From G963667675 sp965249215 (GTDB taxonomy: Bacteria; Chloroflexota; Dehalococcoidia; Lucifugimonadales; UBA3495): DNA of 64,000 nt. The stretch lies in the NCBI GenBank assembly GCA_965249215.1, contig CBDFLN010000002.1, positions 1,302,001 through 1,366,000 of the forward strand, given 5' to 3'. A model generated the notes under the pieces. The model was not told the DNA's origin. It ran no database searches and saw only the letters and a list, made by a program, of their open reading frames with translations. Below, piece by piece: positions 27,006 through 35,658 of this stretch. Both the position numbers and the translations under genes were made by a program. The stretch's first letter is position 1; each line of letters begins with the position of its first letter.

Positions 27006-28094
27006 TCACAGCGCCGCCTCTACCTGCCTCCGTAACCTGGAGATCCAGGCCCCCAGAATGAGGTTGGAGTGTACGCTGGGCCACGACAAGATCAGGGTCC
27101 GGTACACCCAGCCGCGGCTTACTCGGCTGGAGCAATCCGGGTCCAGCCATCGCTCATTACGGGCCAGCCTTGCCAGGGTCGCCAGGCCAATGATAATGGG
27201 CCAAAGGACTGCCATGCGAACCCGCAGGCACCGGCGGGGGATTGCCAGCAGGTACTGTTCCGCCGATGAGTAGTATTCCAAGGCCGTCCGAAGCCAGGCC
27301 ACCAGCAGAGGCCGCGCCGCTGCCCCTTTGGCCGGGTCCAGCAAGTCCTCGGGCGACAGTCCCATCGCAGCCAATTCTGTACGAGGCAGGTAGCAACGCC
27401 CGATGCGCAGGTCTCTGGAGATGTCCCGTAGAACATTAGTCAACTGCAGGCCCTTGCCAAATGCAACGAAGGTGTCTGACATCCGTTGCCGGTCCTCGGC
27501 CTTCAACGCTGACACGTGAGTCATGGTCATCGCCGTCCAGAATTCGCCAACGCAGCCGGCCACCTGGTAGATGTACCGGTCAAGGGCCGCGGAGTCCTCC
27601 ATGCACCCGACTTGGCCCGAGTCTTCCGGCGGAAAGGTTGCCAAGTCGTTCTCCATGCCTCTAGTAAGGTTCACCACTACGTTTCGGACCTGGGACCGGT
27701 CAGGCTCCGCAAGTCCTTCCAGCAAGGCGAAGGCTGCCGGCAGGGAACCTAGCAGTTCCCGCTCTTCCGGCAAGGACTGCTTATTGGTTAGCTCCTCCTC
27801 TATTTGCCGGAGCGGCTCAACCCCAGCCGGCCCTTCGATCTGTTCTCGAAGCGTCAGCAGATGGTCCAGGCGCCGGCTTGGCGGCAAAAGCCTTGTGTCG
27901 GCTATGGTGTCGGCAGCCCTCGCCAGCAAATAGGCCACTCCCACCGGAACGCGCGAACCGGAAGGCAGCACCCGCAGGGTCAAATAGAAAGTTCTGGAAA
28001 CACCCCGCAGCAGTCCCTCCAACAAACGCCGGCGCTGGGCCGGGGACACCGGCGGCAGCACACTCCACATATCTTGTCCTGAAATCCGGGACAT
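27006..28094 (-). CDS. Squalene/phytoene synthase family protein
   Basis: A 362-residue head-to-head prenyl synthase. Both Asp-rich motifs are present: DTIAD near residue 63 (in ARAADTIADT) and DISRD near residue 213 (in TNVLRDISRD), which bind Mg2+ and the two prenyl diphosphates. SRTFYLTLRVLP near residue 33 is typical of squalene rather than phytoene synthases. A hydrophobic stretch near the C-terminus (AVLWPIIIGLATLA) may contact the membrane. Likely product is squalene for hopanoids or sterol-like lipids. No hopanoid cyclase is in the window. The gene lies 17 bp after thiI. Confidence 0.88.
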   Translation of the reverse strand: MSRISGQDMWSVLPPVSPAQRRRLLEGLLRGVSRTFYLTLRVLPSGSRVPVGVAYLLARAADTIADTRLLPPSRRLDHLLTLREQIEGPAGVEPLRQIEEELTNKQSLPEERELLGSLPAAFALLEGLAEPDRSQVRNVVVNLTRGMENDLATFPPEDSGQVGCMEDSAALDRYIYQVAGCVGEFWTAMTMTHVSALKAEDRQRMSDTFVAFGKGLQLTNVLRDISRDLRIGRCYLPRTELAAMGLSPEDLLDPAKGAAARPLLVAWLRTALEYYSSAEQYLLAIPRRCLRVRMAVLWPIIIGLATLARLARNERWLDPDCSSRVSRGWVYRTLILSWPSVHSNLILGAWISRLRRQVEAAL

Positions 28095-28111
28095 GGCGTT
28101 CTAATCTTTGG

Positions 28112-29290
28112 TCAGTCGAGGACAGACCCTGTGAATTGGAACTTTTTCTGCTCCGTCTTGGCCACTGCTTCCTGCACCAAGTCGTCTATGGGCAGAGCGG
28201 ACTCAAGGCGGAACACTTTTTCCAGTTCGGCGTGGGTCTCAGGATGCCTTGGGACAAACAAGCTGCAGCAGTCCTGGTCCGGAACGATGGAGATTGGAAA
28301 GGTTCCGATGTCCCTGGCTATGGTGACAATTTCTTCTTTGTTGAATCCGACCAGCGGGCGCAGGATGGGTATGGTCGACGCTTGGTCGATCACGGCCATG
28401 TTGTCCAGCGTCTGAGAACTGACCTGGCCGCAACTTTCGCCGGTGATCATGACCTTGGCGCCGCGGGCCTGGGCCAGCCTTTCGGTTATGCGGACCATCA
28501 ACCGTCGGTACAGAATGATCCGGTAGGCCGGGTCGGTGGACACAATGATCCTCTTTTGAATCTCCCCAAATGGGATCAGGAATAGGTTGGACTCGTATTG
28601 GTGTCGGGTCAGGCGGCGGGCCAACTCCTCCGCTTTTTCTATAGACGACCTGTCCACCATGGGGTAGCTGTGAAAGTGGGCGAACGACACCCGGCAGCCC
28701 CGCTTCATCATGTGCCAGGCGGCAACCGGCGAGTCGATGCCGCCGGAAAGCATGGCCATAGCCTCGCCGCTCACACCCACCGGAAGTCCTCCGTAGCCGG
28801 ACAACTTCTCGAAATAGAGCAACATGCCGCTAGGCAGCACCTCCACGAAAATCTCCAGGTCCGGGTGAGTCAAGTCGACCCTTGCCTCGGTGAGGCTCTG
28901 GACGTAAGTGCCGAGGTCACGGTTGATCTCGCCCGACCTGATCGGGAATCCCTTGTCGGCCCTGTTGGATGTAATACGAAACGACCTAAAGTCCCGCCCT
29001 TCCAACAGGACTTTCAGCCCATCCTTGACTGCTTCAAGACTGGCTGCAACCTCGTATGCTTTGAAAAACTTGGCTACGCCGAAGCAGTCCTTAACCCGGG
29101 AAGCTACGCTATCCCATTCACCCTCATCTTGCAGCGTCAAGCCCACCAGCAAATGGCCTTGCCACACCGATTGAACGCCGGTCCCTTGGATGGCCTTCCG
29201 CAGATTTCCCGCCAGCCGGCTCATGAACCGGGGACGGTTCTTCCCTTTAAGAGCTATTTCGTGGGTCTTGACGATAACGTGAGTCTTCAT
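28112..29290 (-). CDS. thiI: tRNA 4-thiouridine synthase ThiI (no rhodanese domain)
   Basis: A 392-residue ThiI: N-terminal ferredoxin-like and THUMP domains (residues about 1-165) followed by the PP-loop ATPase with AMLSGGIDSPVAAWHMMKRG near residue 183. It adenylates U8 of tRNA for thiolation. The protein stops about 60 residues after the PDQDCCSLFVP segment, so the C-terminal rhodanese domain of the E. coli enzyme is absent, as in many archaea and Gram-positives. Sulfur would then come from a separate carrier. It lies between dnaA and the squalene synthase gene on the same strand. Confidence 0.94.
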   Translation of the reverse strand: MKTHVIVKTHEIALKGKNRPRFMSRLAGNLRKAIQGTGVQSVWQGHLLVGLTLQDEGEWDSVASRVKDCFGVAKFFKAYEVAASLEAVKDGLKVLLEGRDFRSFRITSNRADKGFPIRSGEINRDLGTYVQSLTEARVDLTHPDLEIFVEVLPSGMLLYFEKLSGYGGLPVGVSGEAMAMLSGGIDSPVAAWHMMKRGCRVSFAHFHSYPMVDRSSIEKAEELARRLTRHQYESNLFLIPFGEIQKRIIVSTDPAYRIILYRRLMVRITERLAQARGAKVMITGESCGQVSSQTLDNMAVIDQASTIPILRPLVGFNKEEIVTIARDIGTFPISIVPDQDCCSLFVPRHPETHAELEKVFRLESALPIDDLVQEAVAKTEQKKFQFTGSVLD

Positions 29291-29419
29291 GAGGACATTT
29301 TACCCCTACGGCATAGCCGCTCTTGATGATTATACCTTTGGACAACCGGCGGTGGGGCAAACGACGGGGGCGGTGGGGTCCTCAACAGAGCGTCTATACC
29401 GGGAGAAGGCTAGGCAACG

Positions 29420-29470
29420 CTATCCACGGGTCAGTGGGAGTTATCCACAAGGAGGCAGATGTTATCCACC
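29420..29470. promoter_or_regulatory. DnaA-box array at 21-bp spacing (probable oriC part)
   Basis: Three DnaA-box-like 9-mers lie in the same orientation: CTATCCACG (29420-29428), TTATCCACA (29441-29449, perfect consensus) and TTATCCACC (29462-29470). The spacing is exactly 21 bp twice, about two helical turns. The last overlaps the dnaA stop codon. Clustered DnaA boxes flanking dnaA usually mark the replication origin. Confidence 0.8.
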
Positions 29471-30868
29471 AGTGGCTGCAACCGGAACGTTGGCTCCCGG
29501 CGTGAATATAGCCTCTTTAATGGCGAGGACGTCCTGACGCAGTTGGCCGTCCTCATTGATTTCCCCGTTGATCTTCCCTGCGCCGTGGATGATTGTTGCA
29601 TGGTCCCGCCCACCCAGAAGTCGGCCCACTTGGGTTGGCGATAGCTCTAGCTCGTAGATGAGCAAGTACATGGCAACCTGTCGAGCCTGGGCAATTCTCT
29701 TGGTCCGGCTTCGTCCCAGCAGGTCTCCAGGAGACAATCTGAAGTTGCGGCAGACCGCTTGGATGATCTGCTCCGGGTCAATGGAATGACGGGCCGCGTC
29801 CAAGTTTAGGTCGTCTAAAATGCGGCCGGTATTCTCCAAGTTGACCTCCCAGTTCATCAACTGGGAAAAAGCGACTACTCGGTTCAAGCTCCCTTCAAGC
29901 TCCCGCACATTTTTCTGCACCCGCTTGGCAATCAACTCTATGACGCTCTCCGGCAGGGCCACTCCCAATTGATCAGCCTTCGAGAGCAGGATAGCCATGC
30001 GAGTCTCCAGGTCGGGAGGCTGGATATCCGCAATCAACCCCCATTCAAAACGGGAGCGCAGCCTGTCCTCCAATAAAGCCAAAGCCCTTGGCGGACGGTC
30101 GCACGTGATAACCACCTGATTGCCTGAAGTATGCAGGTCGTTGAACGTATGAAAGAATCCTTCGTGGGTCTGCTCTTTGCCGCTCAAGAAATGAACGTCG
30201 TCCATCAACAGCACCTGCACGCTGCGATAACGGCTGCGAAACTCTTCCGTGGTCCTGTTCCGTATGGCCGAGATGAATTCGTTGGTGAACTGCTCCGAGG
30301 TAGCGTACAACACCGACATACCCTGGCTTGCGCACACTTGGCCGATGGCATGAAGCAAATGGGTCTTCCCCAGCCCAACGCCCGAATAAATGAATAAGGG
30401 GTTGTAGCCTCGGCCCGGAGACTCGCACACCGCCTGCGCCGCGCTGCAGGCCAATCGGTTGGACGGGCCTACCACGAAGGAGTCGAAAGTGTATTTCGGG
30501 TTCAACCGAGGTTCTCGGGAGGAGTAGCCGCCGGAGGCCTGCCGCGATTCATCTTCTTCGAAGGATGCCGCAGTCAGGTCATCTACGGGAGGCTTCACGG
30601 CCCCGTGCACTGTCCCATTCTTCACCTGGAACCGGACGTCCAGAGGTTGGTTGGTTATCTTTTCCAGTGTCTTTTGAATTGACTGATACATCCGGCGTTC
30701 CAACCAGGCTACGGCAAACGGGGTAGGCACCTCCACGACCAGCGATTGGTCGTCATAGCTGACTCCTTCCGTTTGCTTCAACCAGGTCTCGTATGTCGGG
30801 CGGGGCAATTGGAGTTGGAGCTCACCTAACACCGCCTTCCAGACTTCTTGCGAAGCCGGTTCCCTCAT
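29462..30868 (-). CDS. dnaA: Chromosomal replication initiator DnaA
   Basis: A 468-residue DnaA with all four domains: an N-terminal helical domain (EVWKAVLGELQ, residues 7-17), a short linker (about 110-135), the AAA+ ATPase with Walker A GVGLGKTHLLHAIG near residue 170 and Walker B VLLMDDVHFLSG near residue 225, and the C-terminal DNA-binding domain with GRDHATIIHGAGKI near residue 425. Domain IV residues contact TTATCCACA boxes, which occur immediately downstream. Length and motifs are normal. Confidence 0.97.
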   Translation of the reverse strand: MREPASQEVWKAVLGELQLQLPRPTYETWLKQTEGVSYDDQSLVVEVPTPFAVAWLERRMYQSIQKTLEKITNQPLDVRFQVKNGTVHGAVKPPVDDLTAASFEEDESRQASGGYSSREPRLNPKYTFDSFVVGPSNRLACSAAQAVCESPGRGYNPLFIYSGVGLGKTHLLHAIGQVCASQGMSVLYATSEQFTNEFISAIRNRTTEEFRSRYRSVQVLLMDDVHFLSGKEQTHEGFFHTFNDLHTSGNQVVITCDRPPRALALLEDRLRSRFEWGLIADIQPPDLETRMAILLSKADQLGVALPESVIELIAKRVQKNVRELEGSLNRVVAFSQLMNWEVNLENTGRILDDLNLDAARHSIDPEQIIQAVCRNFRLSPGDLLGRSRTKRIAQARQVAMYLLIYELELSPTQVGRLLGGRDHATIIHGAGKINGEINEDGQLRQDVLAIKEAIFTPGANVPVAATGG

Positions 30869-31603
30869 AGTCCAACGTCCTCCGTTTAATAGCCGGGCCC
30901 ACCAGGGCCCCTGGCCTCATAGTGGCGTATCCTGCATCGTCCGTGGGGCCGGATTCCCTGGTGGAGGCCCAATTGTTCCCGCCATTACCAGCGTCCCAGG
31001 CCCGGAGAAATTAAATGCTTGGGGGATTTTTGGGGTATCGCAGCCAGCGAACCGAGGCACGAAAACCAATAACGGAAGTGTAATCCACGGCTAAAAGGAT
31101 GTTGTCAATGGGGAACTTTTGAATTTCAAACAAACTTTTTTTGCGGGGCAGATACACTCCAATAGGGTCGGAATTTAGACAACCTTGTCGCCGTTCTGCA
31201 TCCAACAATTGCTTCACTGGCCATCCCGCTGGCCCGTTAACCCCCACGGCAGTCCTCTGGTTCCCAAGCGCCAGACCTCCGGGACTCTGCTTGACCGGCG
31301 GTTCTTGAGCGATAGAGGTAGGCCGCAGGCATACCCCAGGCATCGGCAGCAGCCGGTGGCCCAAGTCCCCGAATTTGCGGGGGCGTCCGCAGAGATATAT
31401 AATCGTGAACGATGCCCCTTTGCGGCTGTAGGGACTTGGCCTTCTATTGCAGGCACGTCTCGGCCCTGCAATAGGTATCTAAATCCTTGAAGAGCTCTAT
31501 AAGTTGCCCATCGGGCACAGTGAGAAGCCGGGACTAAGGAGTAGAAGACTTCCCTGCCTCCTTCGGACTCTCTCAACCGGTTTCTCAGGCGAGGGGAAAC
31601 TCT
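30869..31603. other. Long intergenic region between dnaA and the E1 operon
   Basis: A 735-bp divergent spacer with no supportable gene. It contains an AT-richer tract (about 31002-31145, with runs of A and T), one weak DnaA-box-like GTAATCCACG near 31080, and a palindrome at 31444-31474. It is a candidate for the unwinding part of oriC or for long 5' regulatory sequences. The minus-strand open frame 31214-31822 is an antisense shadow. Confidence 0.5.
31444..31474. promoter_or_regulatory. Interrupted palindrome upstream of the E1 operon
   Basis: CTATTGCAGG (31444-31453) and CCTGCAATAG (31465-31474) are perfect inverted 10-mers separated by 11 bp. The centre-to-centre distance of 21 bp suits a dimeric repressor or an RNA hairpin. 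It lies 130 bp before the E1-alpha start. Confidence 0.55.
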
Positions 31604-32650
31604 ATGCCGCGCACTAAGTCCAAGCCCAAAGAGCGTTCCAACGACGTAGCTGCCTCGGTTGGGCCGCCATTGGTCCTGCCGGAAGCCCTCACCCCCGAAG
31701 ACCTGCTTGACTGTTACCGCCGGATGGCGCTGGTCCGCACCATTGACGAACGCATCTGGGCCCTGAACCGCCAAGGTAAAGTGCCCATTGCAGCTTCTTG
31801 CCAGGGGCATGAAGCCGCCCAACTGGGCAGCTTGCTGGCGGCGGAAAAAGACGGAGGATGTTTCCTGTTCCCCTACTATCGTGACCTGGCGCTGAAAATC
31901 GGGGTGGGCCTAACCCCGGCTGAGGTTATGTGCTCGTTCATGGGCAAAGTTGGAGATCCCTACAGCAACGCCCGGCAGTTTCCCCTCCAAGGCGCCGATT
32001 TACCCCACCGCATCATACAGATATCCAATGTAGTGGGCGCCGGATTGACCCAAGCAACTGGTTACGCCCTCGCCTGCAAAATGTTGGGAGACGGCACAGT
32101 TTCGTTGGTCTACTTCGGCGACGGCAGCTCAAGCCAGGGTGAGGCCCATGAAGCCATGAATTTCGCCGGTGTCCACCGCCTTCCCCTTGTGTTTATTTGC
32201 GAGAACAACCGTTACGCCATATCCGTACCCCAAAGCAGCCAAATGGCCGTTGACGATGTGGCCACGCGTTCTGCCGGATACGGTTTCCCAGGCTTTGTCG
32301 TGGATGGCATGGACTTGCCCCAGTGCTACGAGGCCACCCGAAAGGCCATCACCCACGCTAGGGACCAAGGGCCGGTGCTGCTGGAGATGAAAGTCGAACG
32401 CTTCATGCCACACACCACCGACGACGACGACCGCCGCTATCGCCCGGTTGAAGAAGTGCAAGAGGCCCGGCAACGGGACCCGGTGGTGACCTTGGCCGCC
32501 CTGCTGGTGGACCAGGGGGTCGTCACCCAGAATCAGGTGGAGGACATCAAGGCCCAAGCGACCAAATTGGTCGACGAAGCCACCGACGCGGCTGAGGCCG
32601 CCAGCCTTCCCGACGTTTCAACCATCAGCGACCTGGTATTCGCTCCATAA
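31604..32650 (+). CDS. 2-oxoacid dehydrogenase E1 component, alpha subunit
   Basis: A 348-residue E1-alpha of a pyruvate, acetoin or branched-chain 2-oxoacid dehydrogenase complex; it binds TPP and decarboxylates the 2-oxoacid. The TPP motif is YFGDGSSSQGEAHEAMNFAG near residue 168, ending in CENNRYAIS. The segment GSLLAAEKDGGCFLFPYYRD near residue 68 is typical of the family. It is first of an operon, followed after 12 bp by E1-beta, then E2, lipB and an aminotransferase. Substrate among the 2-oxoacids cannot be fixed; branched-chain or acetoin type is likelier than classic pyruvate type because alpha and beta are split. Confidence 0.92.
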   Translation: MPRTKSKPKERSNDVAASVGPPLVLPEALTPEDLLDCYRRMALVRTIDERIWALNRQGKVPIAASCQGHEAAQLGSLLAAEKDGGCFLFPYYRDLALKIGVGLTPAEVMCSFMGKVGDPYSNARQFPLQGADLPHRIIQISNVVGAGLTQATGYALACKMLGDGTVSLVYFGDGSSSQGEAHEAMNFAGVHRLPLVFICENNRYAISVPQSSQMAVDDVATRSAGYGFPGFVVDGMDLPQCYEATRKAITHARDQGPVLLEMKVERFMPHTTDDDDRRYRPVEEVQEARQRDPVVTLAALLVDQGVVTQNQVEDIKAQATKLVDEATDAAEAASLPDVSTISDLVFAP

Positions 32651-32662
32651 GAAAGGTTCCAG

Positions 32663-33646
32663 TTGGCAGTCAAGACGGTAATCGAAGCAGTGCGGGAAGC
32701 CATCCAGGAAGAGATGCGGCGGGACTCCAATGTCTTCGTAATGGGAGAAGACGTCGGCCGCCGCGGAGGCGTCTTTCTTGCCACCCAAGGCCTGCTCGAA
32801 GAGTTCGGGGAGACTAGAGTCGTCGATACACCCTTGGCGGAGGCTTCCATCGTGGGAATGGCGCTGGGAGCTGCCTTCCGAGGGTTGCGGCCAATATCCG
32901 AGATTCAATTCTCCGACTTCATGTGGCCCGCCACCAATCAATTGATCGGAGAAGCCGCCCGTGTTTGTTACGGCACCCACGGCCAGCTTCAGGCGCCGTT
33001 GGTAGTCCGCATCCCTTACGGCGGCGGAATCAGGGGCGGGCTCTTCCACTCGCAGAACGTAGAGAGTTACTTCTTCCACACTCCCGGGCTAAAGGTAGTC
33101 ACGCCGGCAACGCCCTACGATGCCAAGGGGTTGCTCAAGTCTTCAATAAGGGACAACAACCCGGTGGTCTTCCTGGAGCACAAGAAGACCTACCGTTTGG
33201 TGCGAGGAGAGGTGCCGGAAAGCGAATATACCGTCCCCATTGGGGCGGCAGACGTGAAACGCCGAGGGGAAAGCCTCACAGTAGTTAGCTACGGGTTGAT
33301 GCTCCACTACTGCCTGGAAGCGGCGCAACAAGTGGCTCACGAAGACATAGACGCTGAGGTCGTTGACCTTCGCACCTTAACGCCCCTGGACACCTCCACT
33401 GTGCTGGAATCGGTCAAGAAGACCGGTAAGTTGCTTGTCGTCCACGAAGACAACATCACCGGTGGGGTCGGAGCCGAGGTTGCGGCCCTGGCCGCCGAGC
33501 ACGCCTTCGAACACCTGGACGGGCCCATCGCTCGCCTCTGCGGGCCCGATGTACCCACGATGCCCTTCGCCCAAAATCTGGAAGACGCCTACATGCCCAA
33601 CACCGACAAGATCGCTCAAGCGATGCGCAAGCTGGCGTTGTATTGA
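32663..33646 (+). CDS. 2-oxoacid dehydrogenase E1 component, beta subunit
   Basis: A 327-residue E1-beta (transketolase pyrimidine-binding and C-terminal domains). Diagnostic segments are VFVMGEDVGRRGGVF near residue 24, FGETRVVDTPLAEASIVGMA near residue 50 and VRIPYGGGIRGGLFHSQ near residue 114. The subunit forms the heterotetramer with E1-alpha and carries the substrate-channel histidines. The start is TTG with GAAAGG a few nucleotides upstream; no ATG fits. Direct operon neighbour of E1-alpha and E2. Confidence 0.93.
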   Translation: MAVKTVIEAVREAIQEEMRRDSNVFVMGEDVGRRGGVFLATQGLLEEFGETRVVDTPLAEASIVGMALGAAFRGLRPISEIQFSDFMWPATNQLIGEAARVCYGTHGQLQAPLVVRIPYGGGIRGGLFHSQNVESYFFHTPGLKVVTPATPYDAKGLLKSSIRDNNPVVFLEHKKTYRLVRGEVPESEYTVPIGAADVKRRGESLTVVSYGLMLHYCLEAAQQVAHEDIDAEVVDLRTLTPLDTSTVLESVKKTGKLLVVHEDNITGGVGAEVAALAAEHAFEHLDGPIARLCGPDVPTMPFAQNLEDAYMPNTDKIAQAMRKLALY

Positions 33647-33662
33647 CGGGAGCTGTGGAATC

Positions 33663-34979
33663 TTGTCGGTGACCATCCTGCTTCCCCACGTTGGCGAGTC
33701 CGTTGTTGAAGGGACAATAGGGGCCTGGCTAAAGCAGCCGGGCGACACCGTTGAGCGCTACGAGCCACTAGTCGAAGTAATCACCGATAAAGTGACCATG
33801 GAGGTCCCTTCTCCAGTCGCCGGGTCACTGATCAAGGTGCTGGCCCAAGAAGGGGAGACCATTCCCATGGGGGCGCCCATCGCGGAAATGGAGACCGAAG
33901 AGGCGCTCCCGGAAGCCCCGCCACCACCGGAGCCAGCCGTAACAGCAGACCCGCCCCAGGCGGCAGAGCTGGCCAGCACCACCGGATACCTGGTAAAGGA
34001 CGTTGCGCCGGTGGGCCCCACCGGGGGCGGCGCTGGACCAGCTCAGACTTCCATGCCTGACGCCGAGACCCCGGCGGGCGCGGCCCGCTTGTCCCCTGCC
34101 GTGCGGAGGTTGGTCCGGGAACACGGTGTTGACCCAAGTCGGATTACGGGCACCGGCATGGGCGGTCGTATCACCCGGAAAGACGTGTTGAAATCCCTGG
34201 CATCCCCTTCGGCAACAGCGACTACGCCTTCAACCCATCTAGGGTCCCAACCGGCGCCAACCCGTGACGCTGCCTCGGAGCAAGACGAAGAGCACCTGCC
34301 ACTGACGCCGGTGCGGCGAATGATAGCCGACGCCATGGTCCGAAGTGTGAGTCAAATCCCTCACGCATGGAGCACGGTGGAGGTGGACGTCAGCGGCCTT
34401 GTGGCTTTGCGGGCAGACTCCCGGGCCTCGTTCGAGGAGCGGGAAGGGGTTGAGCTTACCTACCTGCCCTTCATCATTAAAGCCGTCGCGGAGTCCCTGG
34501 CGGAACACCCTACCCTTAATGCCTCATGGGGAGGCGACAAAATCATCTTGAAGAAGAAGATCAACATCGGCGTAGCTGTAGCAGCTCCCCAGGGGTTGGT
34601 CGTTCCAGTTATTCATGATGCGGATAAGATGAGCGTCGCGGGCCTGGCCCGGGCCGCTCGAGACTTGATCCGGCGAGCCAGGCAAAACAAGCTGACTCTC
34701 AACGACGTTCAGCGGGGTACATTTACGTTAAACAACACCGGCGCCTTGGGATCGATTATGTCCCAGCCAATCATCTACCACCCCCAGGCAGCCATCATGA
34801 CCATGGAGGCCATCGAGAAGCGGGCGGTGGTGCGGGATGACGCCATCGCGATTCGCTCTATGATGAACCTATGCCTGTCCTTCGACCATCGCATTAACGA
34901 CGGCGCCGAGGCCGGCAACTTCTTGCAGGCAGTGAAGCGGAGGCTGGAAAGCTTGGGCCCCGGTGCCCCGCTCTACTGA
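33663..34979 (+). CDS. 2-oxoacid dehydrogenase E2, dihydrolipoamide acyltransferase
   Basis: A 438-residue E2 core protein. The N-terminal lipoyl domain has the lipoyl lysine in EVITDKVTMEVPSP near residue 43; a Pro/Ala linker follows, then the peripheral subunit-binding domain (LSPAVRRLVREHGVDPSRI near residue 142) and the CoA acyltransferase domain ending with SFDHRINDGAEAG, which holds the catalytic HXXXD. One lipoyl domain only. The start is probably TTG 33663 after GGGAG, or GTG 33669; the frame is open further back inside E1-beta. It overlaps lipB by 17 bp. Confidence 0.93.
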   Translation: MSVTILLPHVGESVVEGTIGAWLKQPGDTVERYEPLVEVITDKVTMEVPSPVAGSLIKVLAQEGETIPMGAPIAEMETEEALPEAPPPPEPAVTADPPQAAELASTTGYLVKDVAPVGPTGGGAGPAQTSMPDAETPAGAARLSPAVRRLVREHGVDPSRITGTGMGGRITRKDVLKSLASPSATATTPSTHLGSQPAPTRDAASEQDEEHLPLTPVRRMIADAMVRSVSQIPHAWSTVEVDVSGLVALRADSRASFEEREGVELTYLPFIIKAVAESLAEHPTLNASWGGDKIILKKKINIGVAVAAPQGLVVPVIHDADKMSVAGLARAARDLIRRARQNKLTLNDVQRGTFTLNNTGALGSIMSQPIIYHPQAAIMTMEAIEKRAVVRDDAIAIRSMMNLCLSFDHRINDGAEAGNFLQAVKRRLESLGPGAPLY

Positions 34980-35658
34980 GCCAACGGCCGCGGCTTCTAC
35001 ACGTTGCCATGCTGCGCTCCTGGGCACGGCCGAATACCGGTGGGCCTGGGAACTCCAACGGCGCCTGGCCCGCGATATCAGCGAAGGCAAGCGTCCTAAC
35101 ACCATGCTCCTGTTGGAACATCCCCCGGTGTACACCAAGGGGCGTTTGGGCCGCCTGGATCACCTCTTGTTGACCCCCGACGAGCTGGCAGAGAAGGGGA
35201 TATGCCTTTACGATACGGACAGGGGCGGCCAGATTACCTACCACGGGCCGGGACAACTGGTAGCCTATCCCGTGGTAGACCTTCGCCGGTGGGGAGGGCC
35301 TCTGAAATATGTCCGCACCTTGGAACGGGTTATCATTGCCACTTTGAGAGAGTTTCAAATAGACGCAGAGGCCATTGACGGTCTGACCGGCGTGTGGGCG
35401 GAGAACGCAAAGCTCGCCGCAATCGGCGTGAAAATCAGCCGTGGCGTCGCCTATCATGGCCTGTCCATCAACGTCAACACCGACCTCTCATACTACAACC
35501 ACATCGTACCCTGCGGCATAGACGACCGGCCGGTAACCTCTATGGCCCAGCTTTTGGGCCAGCCTGTTGATTTGGAAGAAGTGCAATACAGCTTGATATA
35601 CCACTTCGGCCGGAACATGGGCTTCAAAATGGAGGAGATAGATGCCCGTTTCGGATAA
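34963..35658 (+). CDS. lipB: Octanoyl-[acyl-carrier protein]:protein octanoyltransferase
   Basis: A 231-residue LipB that moves octanoyl from ACP to the lipoyl lysine of E2-type proteins, the first step in making the cofactor of the neighbouring E2. The family signature is clear: RGGQITYHGPGQLVAYPVVD near residue 85, the catalytic Lys in IGVKISRGVAYHG near residue 154, and the catalytic Cys in HIVPCGIDDRPVTSM near residue 184. The GTG start lies within the E2 3' end. LipA is not in the window, so the sulfur-insertion step must be encoded elsewhere. Confidence 0.95.
   Translation: MPRSTEPTAAASTRCHAALLGTAEYRWAWELQRRLARDISEGKRPNTMLLLEHPPVYTKGRLGRLDHLLLTPDELAEKGICLYDTDRGGQITYHGPGQLVAYPVVDLRRWGGPLKYVRTLERVIIATLREFQIDAEAIDGLTGVWAENAKLAAIGVKISRGVAYHGLSINVNTDLSYYNHIVPCGIDDRPVTSMAQLLGQPVDLEEVQYSLIYHFGRNMGFKMEEIDARFG

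Noticed and set aside
31214..31822. 202-codon minus-strand frame before the E1 operon
   Set aside because: It overlaps the E1-alpha 5' end antisense and has no family features or start signals.
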